Positions 1 through 11,006 are shown, counted from the stretch's first letter. The stretch: DNA of 64,000 nucleotides from Ottelia alismoides (GCA_037367405.1 JAZKJV010008269.1:62001-126000), one strand, 5' to 3'. The notes: a model not told the origin generated them from the letters alone. Program-made: numbers and translations.

Positions 1-1503
1 ACCAATCATCCCCGGACCAATAAGAGGCAACGGATGCATTCCTATCAGCCGCTAAAGCAAATAAGCGTGGAAACTTCTCACCAAGAGGCACCCCACCAGC
101 CCAAATGTCTTTCCAGAATCTGAAGACTTGTCCGTCACCAAGCAACGGAGCAAAAAGATTAGAGTATTTTGAACCCACCGCCAACACCCCACGCCAGAAA
201 GGCGTCCGCGGCCCAAGACAATCCTCCGGGCCCGGCAGCGACCCGCCCATGTCATGGATCTTGCGCAAGACGACAGAGCAGAAATCCTTGCTAGCACCCC
301 ACAGTCTATTCACCCATTTCAGGAGAAGGGCGTCATTAACACGGTCCAGCAGACGAATGCCAAGCCCCCCTCGCACTTACGCCTCGTCACTTCCTCCCAA
401 CCCACCAAATGCAGCCCTCTCGCAGCCGCCCCATTCCTCCCCCACAGAAACCTCCGCATCAACTTCTCAATACGACAGCGAATCCCAGAAGGCACCTGTC
501 GGTTGGAGAGAAAATAAACGGGGATAGAAGACAAAACCGATTTGAGGAGGACGAGGCGGCCACCCCTCGAAAGCATAGCCGAGCTCCAGCCGGAAAGCCG
601 CAACTCCACCTTCTCCACAACCTTGGACCAGTCACTCAAACGAGTCCTGTCCGTGCCCAGCAGCATGCCCAGATAATCAAAAGGTAAAGGGTCCGGCAAC
701 GAGCCCAAAATCAACCCGTAGTCAGCCGCCTCCTCCGCTTCCAAACCAAACGGAACCACCTTAGACTTGTTTGCGTTCTTGAACAGGCCCGACATCTCAC
801 TGAAAACCTCCAGACTTGCCGCCATGGCAGAGACCTCGTCACGCCCCCCCCCCCCAATGAATAAGATCGTGTCATCGGCATACTTGAGGAGAGGGACCAC
901 CCTCTCGCCGCAGGAGAAGCCCATCGAGAGACCACTATCAACCACCCGACACGTCATCCGAGCAAGCACATCTACCGCCACCACGAACAGGAGAGGCGCC
1001 AGAGGGCAACCCTGTCGCACCCCCCTCCGTGGCTGGAATAGACCTCCCACCAAGCACCCATTCACCATAATCGAGAAGGAAGCCGCAGAGACACAGCGGC
1101 GCATCCACGAAATCCACATCTCTGGGAATCCCCGAGTCCTTAAAACCGACCAAATGAAGCTCCAATCGAGACAGTCATAGGCCTTCGCAAAGTCGACTTT
1201 CCACAGCACTCCACGAGTCCCCTCCCTGGCCCACTTCGTGACCATCTCCGAAGCCAAAGCCGTAACGTCGGCAATCTGTCTTCCACGAATGAACGCCGCC
1301 TGCATCGGGGAAATGATCCCATCAAGCACAGGGGCCAGTCTATGCGCAAACACCTTCGCCACAATCAAATAGAGACCATTCGAATTTCGAGATGGCAATA
1401 GGACGGAAATCCTCAATACGCTCGGCGGAGGAGAACTTCGGCAGCAAGATAATGAGAGCCCTATTGATCTTGTCAAATCCAGCATTACCCTCACAGAATT
1501 GTT
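1..1503 (-). mobile_element. L1-like LINE fragment (non-LTR retrotransposon)
   Basis: Non-LTR retrotransposon read on the minus strand and running off the left edge. The RT domain occupies about 331-1500. The piece at 1-330, in another frame, matches the post-RT region of the second LINE copy at 12169-13681 (motifs such as KWVNRLWG, FRFWKD and FPRLFALA). The 5' end meets a gypsy gag at about 1503-1508, so the element is either 5'-truncated or inserted into that older gag. The 3' end, poly(A) and target duplication lie outside the window. The element is GC-rich compared with the AT-rich flanks to its right, as is the copy at 12169. Confidence 0.9.
319..1380 (-). pseudogene. LINE reverse transcriptase (ORF2 part), frameshifted
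   Basis: Long open stretch of LINE reverse transcriptase, which copies the element RNA at a nicked chromosomal target. Visible motifs in order: AFIRGRQIAD, the VDFAKAYDCLDW block (first catalytic Asp), RQGCPLAPLLF, and the catalytic KYADD box at about 871-885. Then come the thumb-like segment YLGMLLG and the SIPVYFLSNRQVP/RRFLWG block shared with 12169-13681. Upstream RT motifs (ILLPKFSS, FRPI) lie at about 1385-1500 in another frame, so there is a frameshift near 1380. A second frameshift near 330 separates RT from the post-RT region. A run of 12 C at about 844-855 lies in the coding frame and could mark an indel-prone site. No endonuclease domain is present. Confidence 0.88.
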
Positions 1504-1507
1504 AGAC

Positions 1508-2652
1508 TTCGAAGGCGGAGAAGGCAGTCTTAGCAATGATGTACATGTCCGACCACGTAAAGCTATGGTGGAGGAGCCATTCATCCGAAGGAAGAACATA
1601 TATCTCACCATGAGATGAGTTCGTGAAGGAGCAGTTCCTACCCACTTCTTGGGTAGCGAGGGAAGCACTCGAAAGGCTGAAGCAAACGAAAACTTTGCAT
1701 GAGTAGATGAAGCAGTTCTCATCGTTGTTGCTAGACATCAAAAGTACTTTTGAAGAGGACAAACTCTTTAATTTCATGGTGGATCTCCAGAATTGAGCTC
1801 GTGTGGAGCTTAGGAGGCAACAGGTAAAGGACTAGGCAGCCATCACTGTAACGGATGAAATGGTCAACTAGAAAGTCCAACCTACCTTGAAGAAGGAGAA
1901 TGAGAAGGCAAAGAGTATGTCTAAAGAGAAGAGCAACGGGAAGATAAAAAAACCTGGTAAGGTTGAAGCTTTTAAGGAAGGAGCGGAGTCCTCCCAGAAG
2001 ACCGAGCAATCCAAGGAGAAGGGATGCTTCAGCTGTGGCGAGTTACACTAGGCACGGAGTGCATGAAGCGAGAGAACTTGGACTCCATAACGATGGAGGA
2101 GAACTCTGAGGAAGAGGCACAAATGACGAACCTCGAGTTGCTACGTAATGCCAGCCTATGTCCATTGAAGTCAGGAAAAGAGGGGGAGTGCGAAGATCCG
2201 ACGTTAGTGTACCTTGATATTGTGGTATACAAGATGACCATTTTAGCCACAATTGACACTAGAGCGACACGCGACTTTATATCCAACAAAGAGTTCGGAG
2301 GCTTGGGTGTTCCCCTTGGAGAAGAACCACTGCCTCGCGAAGCTTGCCCACTCTGAATCACTGCAAATCAAACGTATGGAAAACTGTAATGTTCAATCCG
2401 GCGAATGGCTGTGCCGACTTCCAAGTCATTCTGGTCGCCGAGTTCCTGAAGAAGGCAAAGGTGTTAGTGACTCCTTATCTGGGAGGAGTCTTTGGACCCA
2501 AGTCCGCAAGCAAGTTGATAACGAACTAAAAAAAGGGGAGTCCACATACTTGGCTACGGTACGTGTCAAAGAAGATGGTGACCCGAGAGAGCCATCCCCA
2601 AGGCACTGGAGAAGATATTGGGTGAATTCAAGGATGTGATGCCGAAGGAGTT
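1508..2652 (+). pseudogene. Ty3/gypsy gag and protease remnant
   Basis: Decayed Ty3/gypsy polyprotein with in-frame stops and frameshifts. Reading from about 1510: a gag capsid block of the MYMSDHVKLWWR / VAREALERLKQ type, then a basic linker, a zinc-knuckle remnant CFSCGELH at about 2034-2057, and an aspartic-protease signature DTRATRDFISN at about 2250-2285 (family form is DTGATHDFI, so the catalytic-loop Gly is replaced). It ends with the spacer before RT (ILGEFKDVMPKE) and is cut at 2652 by another LTR element. It resumes at 4881. The style is that of plant chromoviruses. It is not functional. Confidence 0.85.
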
Positions 2653-3127
2653 TGATGTAGATAAAAAATCCAACGGTGGAAAAATACTTTTGACGGTGGA
2701 AAATTTATTTGGTGGGAGAAATTTAGAGAGGAGAGAAAGATAGTGAAGAACATGCCAGTTGCGCGGGATTTTCGAGACGAATCACGGAGATCGCTTGGAG
2801 AGAATGAGAGAGCGAGAGATAATCAATTTTTCATATATTCTGAACTGACTAAACAAAAGACTGTCATCCTCTTTATATAGGAGAGGTGGAATTACAAAAA
2901 TAGAAATAAGATAACACCAAATCAAATAAAATCCTAATTGACTCTAACCGACTATAATTGACTCACTAACTTAATTTAATCTACCATAAATATTGAGATT
3001 ATAATCAATCTCGATTTATTTAACATAATAAATAGACGAATAACGGAAAATCATAATTCATCAAAGTTCCCAAATATGTAATGGCTTCAATCTGGCTTAA
3101 CCTGTCAATTTGAGAAATATTTCATCA
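2653..3127 (-). repeat. 3' LTR of nested non-autonomous element
   Basis: About 475 bp, matching 4417-4880 with scattered substitutions and small indels. It contains CTTTATATAG near 2870-2880, which on the minus strand reads as a TATA-like box (CTATATAAAG). A purine-rich stretch (minus strand GCGGTGGAGA) sits just inside the element at about 3128-3138 and is the likely polypurine tract. Confidence 0.88.
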
Positions 3128-3479
3128 ATCTCCACCGCTTGAAAAAAACTCGTCTCATGACGAATTACTTGATCTTCAGTTCATCGTTGAAGAATTCAAT
3201 CTGAAACCATAACTCAAATCTCCCCAATTTGAACCAGTTTGTCTTCGATTCAGCATTACGTTTATAATTTCTTTCCACCATTGGGTGTGGCTGTAATTTT
3301 TCTACCTTTTCAAGTAACTCCACTCACATTTGCTTTGTTTAACTTTACCCCTATGGTAAAGAAGTTTTGGAGTGACCTGCTTGAAAAATCCCCAAATCAT
3401 CTCCTTTTCCTTTATTTTAAGGGATATGCCTAGAGACAAATCCCCAATTGATGGGCTTTATTTCGATTTCGAGAGAAAC

Positions 3480-4343
3480 CCATGACCATGATTGTTGCTA
3501 GGATTTCGACCCCTCTCGAGGAGCGGCGGTAGCGGTCTGGGGAGGGAGGCCACGAGTGATGCTGAGGCGAGGTTTCCCATTGGCACAGCAGTCCCGCGAG
3601 TGGGGAAGGCGAGGGTGGTGGTGGGAGGCCCACCATCGGGTGCTACGACGAAGAGGTCGGCTTCGGGTTCCACCATAAGGAGTTCGTTAAGAGTCGTTAT
3701 GTGTCACCTTTCGCTTGGAGCTTCATTCGGAGGTCATGGTTTTCAAGCAGTAGAGTTCATGAAGGCAGCGGGGTTCGCAACGACAAACTGAAGACAGTGT
3801 TGGGGCGGAGGCACATGGCCGGTGCTTGGGAAGAGGTCGTGTGGCTGGTGGGGGAGTTGCGACCAAGGGTTGTTGTGCCAAGGCTGTCGGGGGTATGTTT
3901 TGTTTCGTCAGTGGCGGTGTTGATGCTGGTGCCGCGGTTACGAGATGTGGCGAGGATAGGGGTGATGTAGGAGCCTCTTGGACAACCACTATGGAAGTGA
4001 CCAGATCTAGGTCGTCATGTTTTTCAACGTAGAAGACCTCGTTTTCTTCATTTTTTTTTGTTTATGGACAGCAACTTCGACTGCTAAAATTTGATGATTT
4101 CATATCCTTCATCCGCACCTTTGTCGAAAATTGGTCATGTAACTTCATTGTTTTGTTGTACATAATTGTATCAATAAAATCTTCTTCAGGAATACCATTA
4201 TTTTCTAGAAAAAATCGGGTTGTATCAAAGGGGCGATGGTCTGAACTTTCTTGTTGATGCGGGATTCTTCCATAAACAGTGAATCCAATCATGCTTGTAC
4301 CTTGACACTTGATATAAGACGTTGCTTGAACTTCTTCGAACAC
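3480..4343. other. GC-rich interior and short ORF of the nested element
   Basis: The stretch at about 3480-4030 is clearly richer in G and C than the LTRs and the rest of the element, and is open in several frames (for example minus 3458-3676). A 93-codon minus-strand ORF at 4062-4343 follows. Neither product is recognised. The base-composition contrast would fit a captured host sequence inside a non-autonomous LTR element, or a decayed gag. I cannot choose between these by eye. Confidence 0.35.
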
Positions 4344-4401
4344 TAATGTGAACCTTGTCTGAGACGACTTAAATCGAATTGTAGGAATGATTTGGTTGCC
4401 A

Positions 4402-4416
4402 TACTCTGATACTAAT
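4402..4416 (-). promoter_or_regulatory. Primer-binding site, tRNA-iMet type
   Basis: On the minus strand this reads AGTATCAGAGTATGG directly after the LTR end. It resembles the plant initiator-Met primer site TGGTATCAGAGC with a few changes. It orients the element. Confidence 0.75.
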
Positions 4417-4880
4417 TAATGCAGATAAAAAAATCCAACAGTGGAAAAATACTTTAGACGGTGGAAAATTTGTTTGGTGGAAAAAAATTAGAGAGGAGAG
4501 AAGAACATATCAGTTGTGCAGGATTTTGAAGACAAATTTCGAAGATCGTTTGGAGAGAGAGTGTGAGTGAGCTAAATCTTAATTTTTCATATATTCTGAA
4601 CTGACTAAACAAAGGACTACCATCCTCTTTATATAAGAGGGGTAGAACTACAAAAATAGAAATAAGATAACATCAAATCAAATAAAATCCTAATTGACTC
4701 TAACCGACTCTAGTTGACCTACTAACTTAATTTAATATACCATAAATATTGAGATTGTAATCAATCTCAATGTATTTAATATAAATAAATAGAATATGGA
4801 AAATCATAATTCATCAAAGTTCCCAAATCTGTGATGGCTTCAACCTGGCTTGACATGTCAATTTGAGAAATATTGCATCA
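4417..4880 (-). repeat. 5' LTR of nested non-autonomous element
   Basis: 464 bp, paired with 2653-3127. CTTTATATAAGAG near 4626-4640 gives a minus-strand TATA-like box. The inner end is TAATG where the other copy has TGATG, so the terminal inverted repeat is mutated on this side. Confidence 0.88.
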
Positions 4881-5300
4881 GAGTTGTCCAAGGAGCTTCC
4901 ACTGAAGTGTGACGTGGATCACGCCATCGAGCTACTACCAGGAATGGTGCTCTCTGCACTTGCATGGTACAAGATGCCCCCTGCATAACTGGAAGAGTTG
5001 AGGAGATAACTCAAGGAGCTAGTGGAACTTGTCTAATATGGCCAAGCAAGGCCACATAAGGAGCATTGATTTCGTTCCAGAAGAAGAAAGATGAGAGCTT
5101 GCAGATGTGCATGGACTAGCGCACACTGAACAAGGTGACGATGAAGAACAAGTACCATGTCCCAATGTTAAAGACTTGTTCGATCGTTTGGGCCAAGTGA
5201 GATTATTTTCGAAGATGGATCCCGGGTCGAAATACTACCAAGTCCGCATCAAGGAGGGAGACGAACTGAAGACAACGTATGTGGCTCGTTATAGTTCATT
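4881..5300 (+). pseudogene. Ty3/gypsy reverse transcriptase N-terminal remnant
   Basis: Continuation of the gypsy polyprotein from 2652. It shows the pre-RT block VDHAIELLPG and LKELVE. After frameshifts it shows the RT start: VPNVKDLFDRLGQ, then FSKMDPGSKYYQVRIKEGDE and KTTYVARYSSF at about 5160-5310. The catalytic YVDD region and everything downstream (RNase H, integrase) are missing, because similarity ends near 5310. Several stops and frame changes make it a relic. The motif style (YYQVRI.EGDE.KTT) is that of chromovirus-type plant elements. Confidence 0.85.
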
Positions 5301-5401
5301 TAAGTTATTTTCAACAAGAGCTGATATTCAATATCGATCAGAGTTGGGACAAGCAATTCGGTCAAGGTTGGGACACCTCTTTATAATTGCTTGATATAAA
5401 G

Positions 5402-5531
5402 AGGATCAAGCAATTCGGTCAATTGAAATGTTGAGACAACTCTGATCGAGGTGTAATTAAAGAGGAGCTGTTTTTTTGTTGAAAGCAGCTTGATATTGAA
5501 TAGGATCAAGCAATTCGGTCAATTGAAATGT
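5402..5531. repeat. 30-bp direct repeat with 100-bp period
   Basis: A 30-bp stretch containing AAGCAATTCGGTCAATTG occurs identically at 5402-5431 and 5502-5531. A shorter related piece (GACAAGCAATTCGGTCAA) lies near 5348-5366. No gene is seen at 5311-5640, which separates the gypsy relic from the RTE fragment. Confidence 0.8.
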
Positions 5532-5640
5532 CCACTTTAATTTTCTTATTTATTTGTGATTGGACAATAATATGCTTAGTATTGTTTGTGGTGTGATATG
5601 CAAGCTTTAATTGATCATTCGATTTATATACTTATGTACC

Positions 5641-5680
5641 CTCGAGGATAAGATGCAAGAAAACCGCTTAAGATGGTTTG
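5641..5680 (+). mobile_element. RTE-like LINE 3' portion, left part
   Basis: Encodes the conserved LINE C-terminal motif ending RLRWFG. It is interrupted at 5680 by the copia element and continues at 11153 in the same frame. It is strongly 5'-truncated, since no RT domain is seen upstream. Confidence 0.75.
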
Positions 5681-5824
5681 TGTTGGGAAAAATAAGAGAC
5701 ATGTTTATTCCATACTCCATGGCTCTCTTATATAGGGGAGTAGCCTATGGGTAAATTACATAAAGAGTCCATAAGAATATAGAAAATATGAAACAGTACA
5801 AATAACATAGCATATATCTCTACA
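5681..5824 (-). repeat. 3' LTR of copia element
   Basis: 144 bp, TGTTGGG to CTCTACA on the plus strand. It differs from the partner at 11007-11152 by roughly nine positions by eye, so the insertion is not recent. Confidence 0.93.
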
Positions 5825-5835
5825 CTCCCCCTCAA
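5825..5835 (-). promoter_or_regulatory. Copia polypurine tract
   Basis: Minus strand reads CTTGAGGGGGAG directly before the 3' LTR. It primes plus-strand DNA synthesis in LTR elements. Confidence 0.85.
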
Positions 5836-6172
5836 GATGGAGCATAGATGTCGATCATGCTCGGCTTGGACGAGCACTTCTGGAATGGCCCTCTAAGTAA
5901 CGCCTTGGAAAAGATATCTGCAGTTTGGTCCCCTGAGCTAACATGAGATGTAGAAATAAAACCCTTCTGAATCATATCTCGTATATAGTGACAATCAACC
6001 TCAATGTGCTTGGTTCGTTCATGAAATGCTGGATTATTGGCAATAAATATAGCAGCTTGATTGTCACATTCCAGAGCCATAGGAAGTGGGACTTCTATAT
6101 ATAAATCTGTAAGAATAGCTTTCACCCACATCATTTTCGTACTAACCTGGGCCATAGCCCTATATTCAGACT
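5832..6172 (-). pseudogene. Copia RNase H, C-terminal part
   Basis: Minus-strand ORF from 6155 with MALECDNQAAIFIANNPAFHERTKHIEVDCH split over the region: the CDNQAA and RTKHIE.DCH motifs of copia RNase H. It ends just before the polypurine tract. It is separated from the rest of pol by the MITE at 6173-6579. The frame matches gag once the 407-bp element and its 8-bp duplication are discounted. Confidence 0.9.
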
Positions 6173-6579
6173 CAAGGTTGCAAAAGTCGGTAGTCGGTAC
6201 TCGGTCGGTTGGGTCACTGACTAAGGATTAATCGGCAGTCGGGCGACTAATCGGATTTAGTCGGACTTTAATCGGCTTTGAATTTTATGATTATTTTAAA
6301 TATATAACTCATTTTTATACATATATTTATATAGCTTTTTTACATTTTTATACTACCATAATAAAATAAAAGAAGTAATTGAATTTAAATAAAACATTAA
6401 GCATATTATAATAAGTTTGCTTATAAAAAAGTAAAACATTAAAAAAACATGGTATCTCCAAGCAAAACTTGGTCGATTAGTGTACCTAGTCGGAATTACT
6501 CGGTACTTGGTCGGCCACCCCACTGACTAGACTAGTCGGACCTACTAGTCGGGCCAGTCGGATGACTTTTACAACACTG
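6173..6579. mobile_element. hAT-type MITE inside copia RNase H
   Basis: Non-autonomous DNA transposon of 407 bp flanked by a perfect 8-bp duplication TTCAGACT (6165-6172 and 6580-6587), the hAT signature. The imperfect terminal inverted repeats are CAAGGTTGCAAAAGTC on the left and, reverse-complemented, CAGTGTTGTAAAAGTC on the right. Both ends carry many short subterminal AGTCGG / GGTCGG motifs in both orientations, as in hAT transposase-binding regions. The middle (about 6280-6450) is very AT-rich. There is no ORF. Confidence 0.92.
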
Positions 6580-6587
6580 TTCAGACT

Positions 6588-7745
6588 CAACACTGGATCT
6601 GGTTACAACAGTTTGCTTCTTACTTCTCCATGAGACAAGAGAGTTTCCAACATATACAGCAAATCCAGTGGTGGACTTCCTATCCTTGGGACATCCTGCG
6701 TAGTCTGCATCTGCACACGCTGAGATAGCAATCTCCTTGTCTTTCTTGAATAATAGACCTGCACCTGGAGATGATTTAAGATATATGAGTATCATATGTA
6801 TAGCATCCATATGTACCTGACGTGGTTGCTCCATGAACTGGCTCACCCGACTAACAACAAAAGAAATATCGGGTCTGGTAATGGTAACATAAAGAAGTTT
6901 TCCCACCAGTTCTCTGTATCTTCTCCTATCCACCTCAGCAGTGTCGTTATCATATAATCTCATGCTCGGATCTATAGGTGTAGTGGCCGGTCAACATCCA
7001 AGCATTCCTGTTTCACTCAGCAGGTCAATAACATATTTCCTCTGGGTCATTACAAGTCCATGTGGATTTCTGGCGAACTTCAGTCCCAGAAAATATCTAA
7101 GTACTCCAAGATCCTTGGTGACAAATTCACGACCCATCATTTCTTTCGCCCTCTGAATTCCTTGTCCATCATCACATGTAATCAGGATATCATCTGCATA
7201 CACCATAATTGCAATAATACCTCTGGATGTTTTCTGTATAAACAAGGAATGATCTGCATTGGAATGTCTGTACCCCTGTTTTTCAAACAAGTCTGAGAGC
7301 TTCTGGAACCAAGCTCTAGGGCCCTGCTTAAGGCCATAGATGGCCTTACGAAGTTTACACACCTTGGAATACTCCCCCTCAACAGCAAAACCAGGTGGTT
7401 GTTGCATGTAGACTTCCTGCTGCAAGTCACCATATAAAAATGCATTCTTAACATCTAATTGGAATAATGGCCAATCACAAGTAACCGCAACAGAAAGAAG
7501 GATCCGTAAGGTGGAATGGCGAGCAACCGGCGAGAATGTATCAAGATAATCCACCCCATATGTCTGTGTAAACCCACGAGTAACCAGGTGTGCCTTGTAT
7601 CTATCAATGCTGCCATCTGCATTCTGCTTAACTATGAAGACCCACTTACAGCTCATTGTAGACAAACCGGTAGGTGCAGGGACAAGGCTCCAGGTACCTC
7701 TTAACTAAAGAGCAACCATCTCTTCTTCCATAGCTAAACGCCATC
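6588..7745 (-). pseudogene. Copia reverse transcriptase and RNase H start
   Basis: Long minus-strand open stretch at 6991-7665 with the copia RT blocks: CKWVFIVKQNADGSIDRYKA, FSPVARHSTLR, QLDVKNAFLYGDL, AIYGLKQGPRAW, and the catalytic VYADDI at about 7190-7206. TW-type upstream residues extend to about 7745. RNase H begins in the piece at 6588-6963 (YRELVGKLLYVTITRPDISF, ADADYAGCPKDRKSTTGF, SWRSKKQTVVTRSSVESE), where the MITE interrupts it. A stop lies between 6963 and 6991. All pieces share the gag frame. Confidence 0.93.
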
Positions 7746-7881
7746 TACTGTCCTTCAATGCATCTTGATAATTCCGTGGAATATCCACAACAGATAGTGC
7801 AATGGCAAAGCTCCTGAATTCACCAGATAAACGATCAAAAGAAACCGTGGATGCTATAGGATATGACATGCAGCTAAGTTT

Positions 7882-9046
7882 CTATTTCCGAAGTGCAATA
7901 GGTAGATCCAAATCACTAGCATCCTCATCTGTCCTCTGTAACACAGCCTGCTCAGGTAAATTATTAGATCCATCATTATTGATTATATTCTCAGAACATA
8001 CCTCAGGCGAGCTAGATGATGAGCGGTGACCATGAGCAGAAGCAGGCCGACGGGTATAGTGGAGTGGCAATGGGGGAACATGAACTGTAACAGGAGGTGT
8101 AGGTGATGTAGGTAGTGGTGAAGGTAGTAGTGGTGGTGGCATGTACATGGCTTCATCGGTGTCTGAGTATACCAACCGATCACCTGTAGGAGAGAAGTAC
8201 ATAACAGACTCAAAAAAAGTGACATCAACACTAACAAAGTATTTCCTACGCAACGGATCATAACACATGTACCCTTTTTGTGTCCTGAAGTACCCGACGA
8301 AGACACACTTGACAGCCCTAGGAGAGAGCTTGTCAATACCTGGAGACAACTGGTGGACAAAGGCAACCGAGCCAAACACACGTGGGCTAAGAGAGAACAA
8401 TTCTTTTTCAGGGAAAATTAGGGAGAAAGGAATCTTCTCACCTAAGACAGACGACGACATGCGATTAATGAGATAACATGCCGTTAGGACAGCATCGTCC
8501 CAAAACGAATGAGGAGCATGACTCTGTATGAGAAGCGTCCTGGTGACATCAAGTAAATGACGATGTTTCCTTTCTGCAACTCCATTTTGTTGGGAAGTAT
8601 AGGCACAGAATGTTTAGTGGATAATCCCTTGTGTTGAAAAGTAATTTGAGAGTATGAGTACAAAATTCCAAGGCATTATCACTTCTCACAATCTTAACAG
8701 ACGCAGAAAAGACATTACGAACTTCATTTATGAAATTTATGATAATATTCCCAGCTTCAGATTTATTCTTTAACAAAAATACCCAAGATACACGAGAAAA
8801 ATCGTCCACAATGACCATATAAAACCTGTGTCCCCGATGATCAGGAACACGACTAGGACACCAGATATCAACGTGAAGCAACTCAAACTTGGAGCTACTA
8901 CTCTGACTCTGACGACTGGGAAAGGTAGACCGATGATGCTTTCCCAACTGACAAGCCTCACATTGGATGGACATGTGAGGTGAAATCTGAGGTAAAATAC
9001 GATACAATTTCTGAAGCGGTAGATGGCCAAAGCGCAAGTGCCACAT
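7882..9046 (-). pseudogene. Copia integrase, frameshifted
   Basis: Integrase in two frames. 8549-9046 (minus) holds the pre-integrase zinc region with CEACQLGKH. It also holds the first two catalytic acidic positions (LLHVDIW and VRSDNALEF). The third catalytic region (NGV-ERKHR-like) appears only in the other frame near 8570-8600, so there is an indel near 8630. The C-terminal half at 7882-8460 returns to the gag frame and shows FGSVAFVH, KCVFVGY and KGYMCYDP, typical of copia integrase. The integrase inserts element cDNA into the chromosome. This copy cannot. Confidence 0.9.
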
Positions 9047-9141
9047 GAATGGAGAGACGGGTCCAGCAGGAAGAGAGGAGATTCTGGCATACGGGGTCCG
9101 ACTGAGACGATATAGGCCACCCTACTCATAGCCACGCCCAA

Positions 9142-10347
9142 TCACGTAGCCCGTAAGGATGTCCTGAAAAATAAGAGAAGATGGATCAAAATTGCTCGAC
9201 AATGTAAATCCTTTGTAAGTTGGCTAATGGATAACAAATTCATAGAAAAATCAGGTGCGTTCAACACATTCTTGAGGTGCATAGATGTTGTCAGGCTAAT
9301 CTCCCCCTGACCAGTAATCAGGGAGTGCGTCCCATTAGCAATATCCACAGTACGACCTGGAGGAACCTGTCGGTAGGCTGTAAGTAGACCTTGGTCACCA
9401 CACAGATGATGTGTGGCACTAGAGTCCATAATCCACTCTAAAGTATTAGATTCACTACTGCTAGTGAATGCATAAGTACTACCTGAGGTACTGGTGGATG
9501 CAGAAGCAGCAACGTCAGAATGACTCTCAGGGGCAGGCGCTGATGCAACAGGACCGGATGGAGGAATAATACCCCTCAGACGAGCTATAAGATCATCAAA
9601 TTGTTGATCCAACGAAGAAGCAGATGGAGGTTCAATCTGTTCAGCTACTCGTACAGACGCAGGAAATCCATGTTTGGAATAGCATGTGTCCTCGGTATGT
9701 CCAGAACGGTGGCAGAAAGTGCATGATGGCCGAACACGACCCCCTCTGCCTCGAGGTCCACGACTACGAAACTGATGATGACCCCCATGACCTCGAGATG
9801 TTGCCATAGCTGAGGCGGTCTGATTGGCAGTAGATGAAGGAACAGTAATACGACTCAGTCTGTGAAATGCTTCCTCCATCGGAGGAATAGTGGAATCTGC
9901 TAAGATCTGGGAACGTGCTGCCTCGTACTCTAGATCAAGGGCTGCCAGGAATACACCAACCATAGTGGCATTCCGGTAGGTCTTCTGTTGCTCAGGAGTG
10001 GTTGTGAGAGGCATGAAGCTGTAAAGCTTCTCAAACATTCCACGTAAAGACGTGTATAATGAGGGTAGAGACCGTCCATTCTGCTTGATTGTAAAAATGT
10101 CATGCTGGAGTTGTAGAATCTTCGTCTCATTCTTTGCCTGTGAATAGGTAGCAGCCAGAATATCCCACATTGCTTTTGTAATGGGCTGATGGAAAATATC
10201 ATTTGCAATCTCAATTGCTAACGTTCCTGATAGCCAAACCTTGGCATATGCATCATCTGCCTCCCATGAGGCGTTGACCCCCGTCTTCTCAGCAGGCTCT
10301 TCCTCAATAAGAATGAGCTTCTTACCGGTCGACTTCATCATACTCAT
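9142..10347 (-). pseudogene. Copia gag and protease
   Basis: Minus-strand ORF of 401 codons starting MSMMKSTGKK. Residues about 30-200 form the copia gag core (UBN2-like: AYAKVWLSGTLAIEIAND, KAMWDILAATYSQAKNE). An RGRGG-rich basic stretch and a zinc knuckle CTFCHRSGHTEDTC follow at about residue 212. The aspartic-protease start WIMDSSATHHLCGD lies near residue 310; the family motif is DSGA, so this active-site Gly is replaced. The frame stops at 9142 before integrase. Gag packages the RNA and protease matures the polyprotein. Confidence 0.92.
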
Positions 10348-10994
10348 GAACTACATTGCTCACAGTTCGTAATTTGATCCGTCCATCTTCATAATAGGCG
10401 CAGGACCTCTGAAGGCGCATGTAGATGGGATATCTGCCTTGCTTTCTAACATGATGATAATAGAAGACTAGGATTGTAGACTGAAGATATGATTGTCTAC
10501 ACTGACATTCACGGGTTCGGTTGAATGTGTAGACTCAAGCAACCAAACCCATTAACGTGGATACGCGGGCAAAAGTCTCCTCGATGACGAAGATACACTA
10601 GGGTTGGCCGAACCCTAGGACGTGGGGCTGCGCACGAGACCTAAGACGCCCAAAGGAGGAGAGAGGCGGCGTGCACTAGGCGGGATGCACGCATAGCACG
10701 CGAGGCACGGGCGCAGGGGGTGGCAGCGCATGCGGAGGTCGAGTCACGGTGCACGGGTACGCAGAGGTTGAGTCACAGCATGCGGGCACGGGCGCAGGCC
10801 GAGTCAGCGTGCATGAAGGGTAGAGGTGCGCGCGGAGGGGCGCACGGGGGGCCGAGGGGCGCCAGAGGAGTGCACAGCGCACGGGGCCAGGGGCGCGCGG
10901 GAGGCCGAGGTGCGCCGGAGGGGCGGCGCGTGGAGGGCTTGGAGGTGGGGGTTAGGGTTAGGGTTTGGTTCGAGAACTCCGGTCTAGGACCGTC
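10348..10994 (-). other. Copia 5' leader, GC-rich
   Basis: About 650 bp between the primer site and gag, long for a copia element. The half near the LTR (10680-10960) is very GC-rich with many GCAC/GTGC words and a GGGTTAGGGTTAGGGTT run near 10950-10966. Open frames here are composition-driven and I do not call genes. Confidence 0.6.
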
Positions 10995-11006
10995 GCTCTG
11001 ATACCA
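10995..11006 (-). promoter_or_regulatory. Primer-binding site, tRNA-iMet
   Basis: Minus strand TGGTATCAGAGC, an exact match to the usual plant initiator-Met primer site, and adjacent to the 5' LTR. Confidence 0.95.

Larger units (their letters stand above)
2653..4880 (-). mobile_element. Non-autonomous LTR retrotransposon nested in gypsy
   Basis: Flanked by perfect 5-bp target duplications GAGTT at 2648-2652 and 4881-4885. The two long terminal repeats are 475 and 464 bp, begin TGATG/TAATG and end CATCA. The primer-binding site lies beside the right LTR in reverse orientation, so the element reads on the minus strand. The internal region is only about 1.29 kb and holds no recognisable gag or pol. 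Removing the element makes the surrounding gypsy polyprotein continuous, which confirms the insertion. Mobilisation by a helper is inferred from the size and lack of genes. Confidence 0.9.

Noticed and set aside
10720..11001. 93-codon Gly/Arg-rich ORF upstream of copia gag
   Set aside because: It is in the element leader on the strand opposite to the element and driven by GCAC/GGGC composition.
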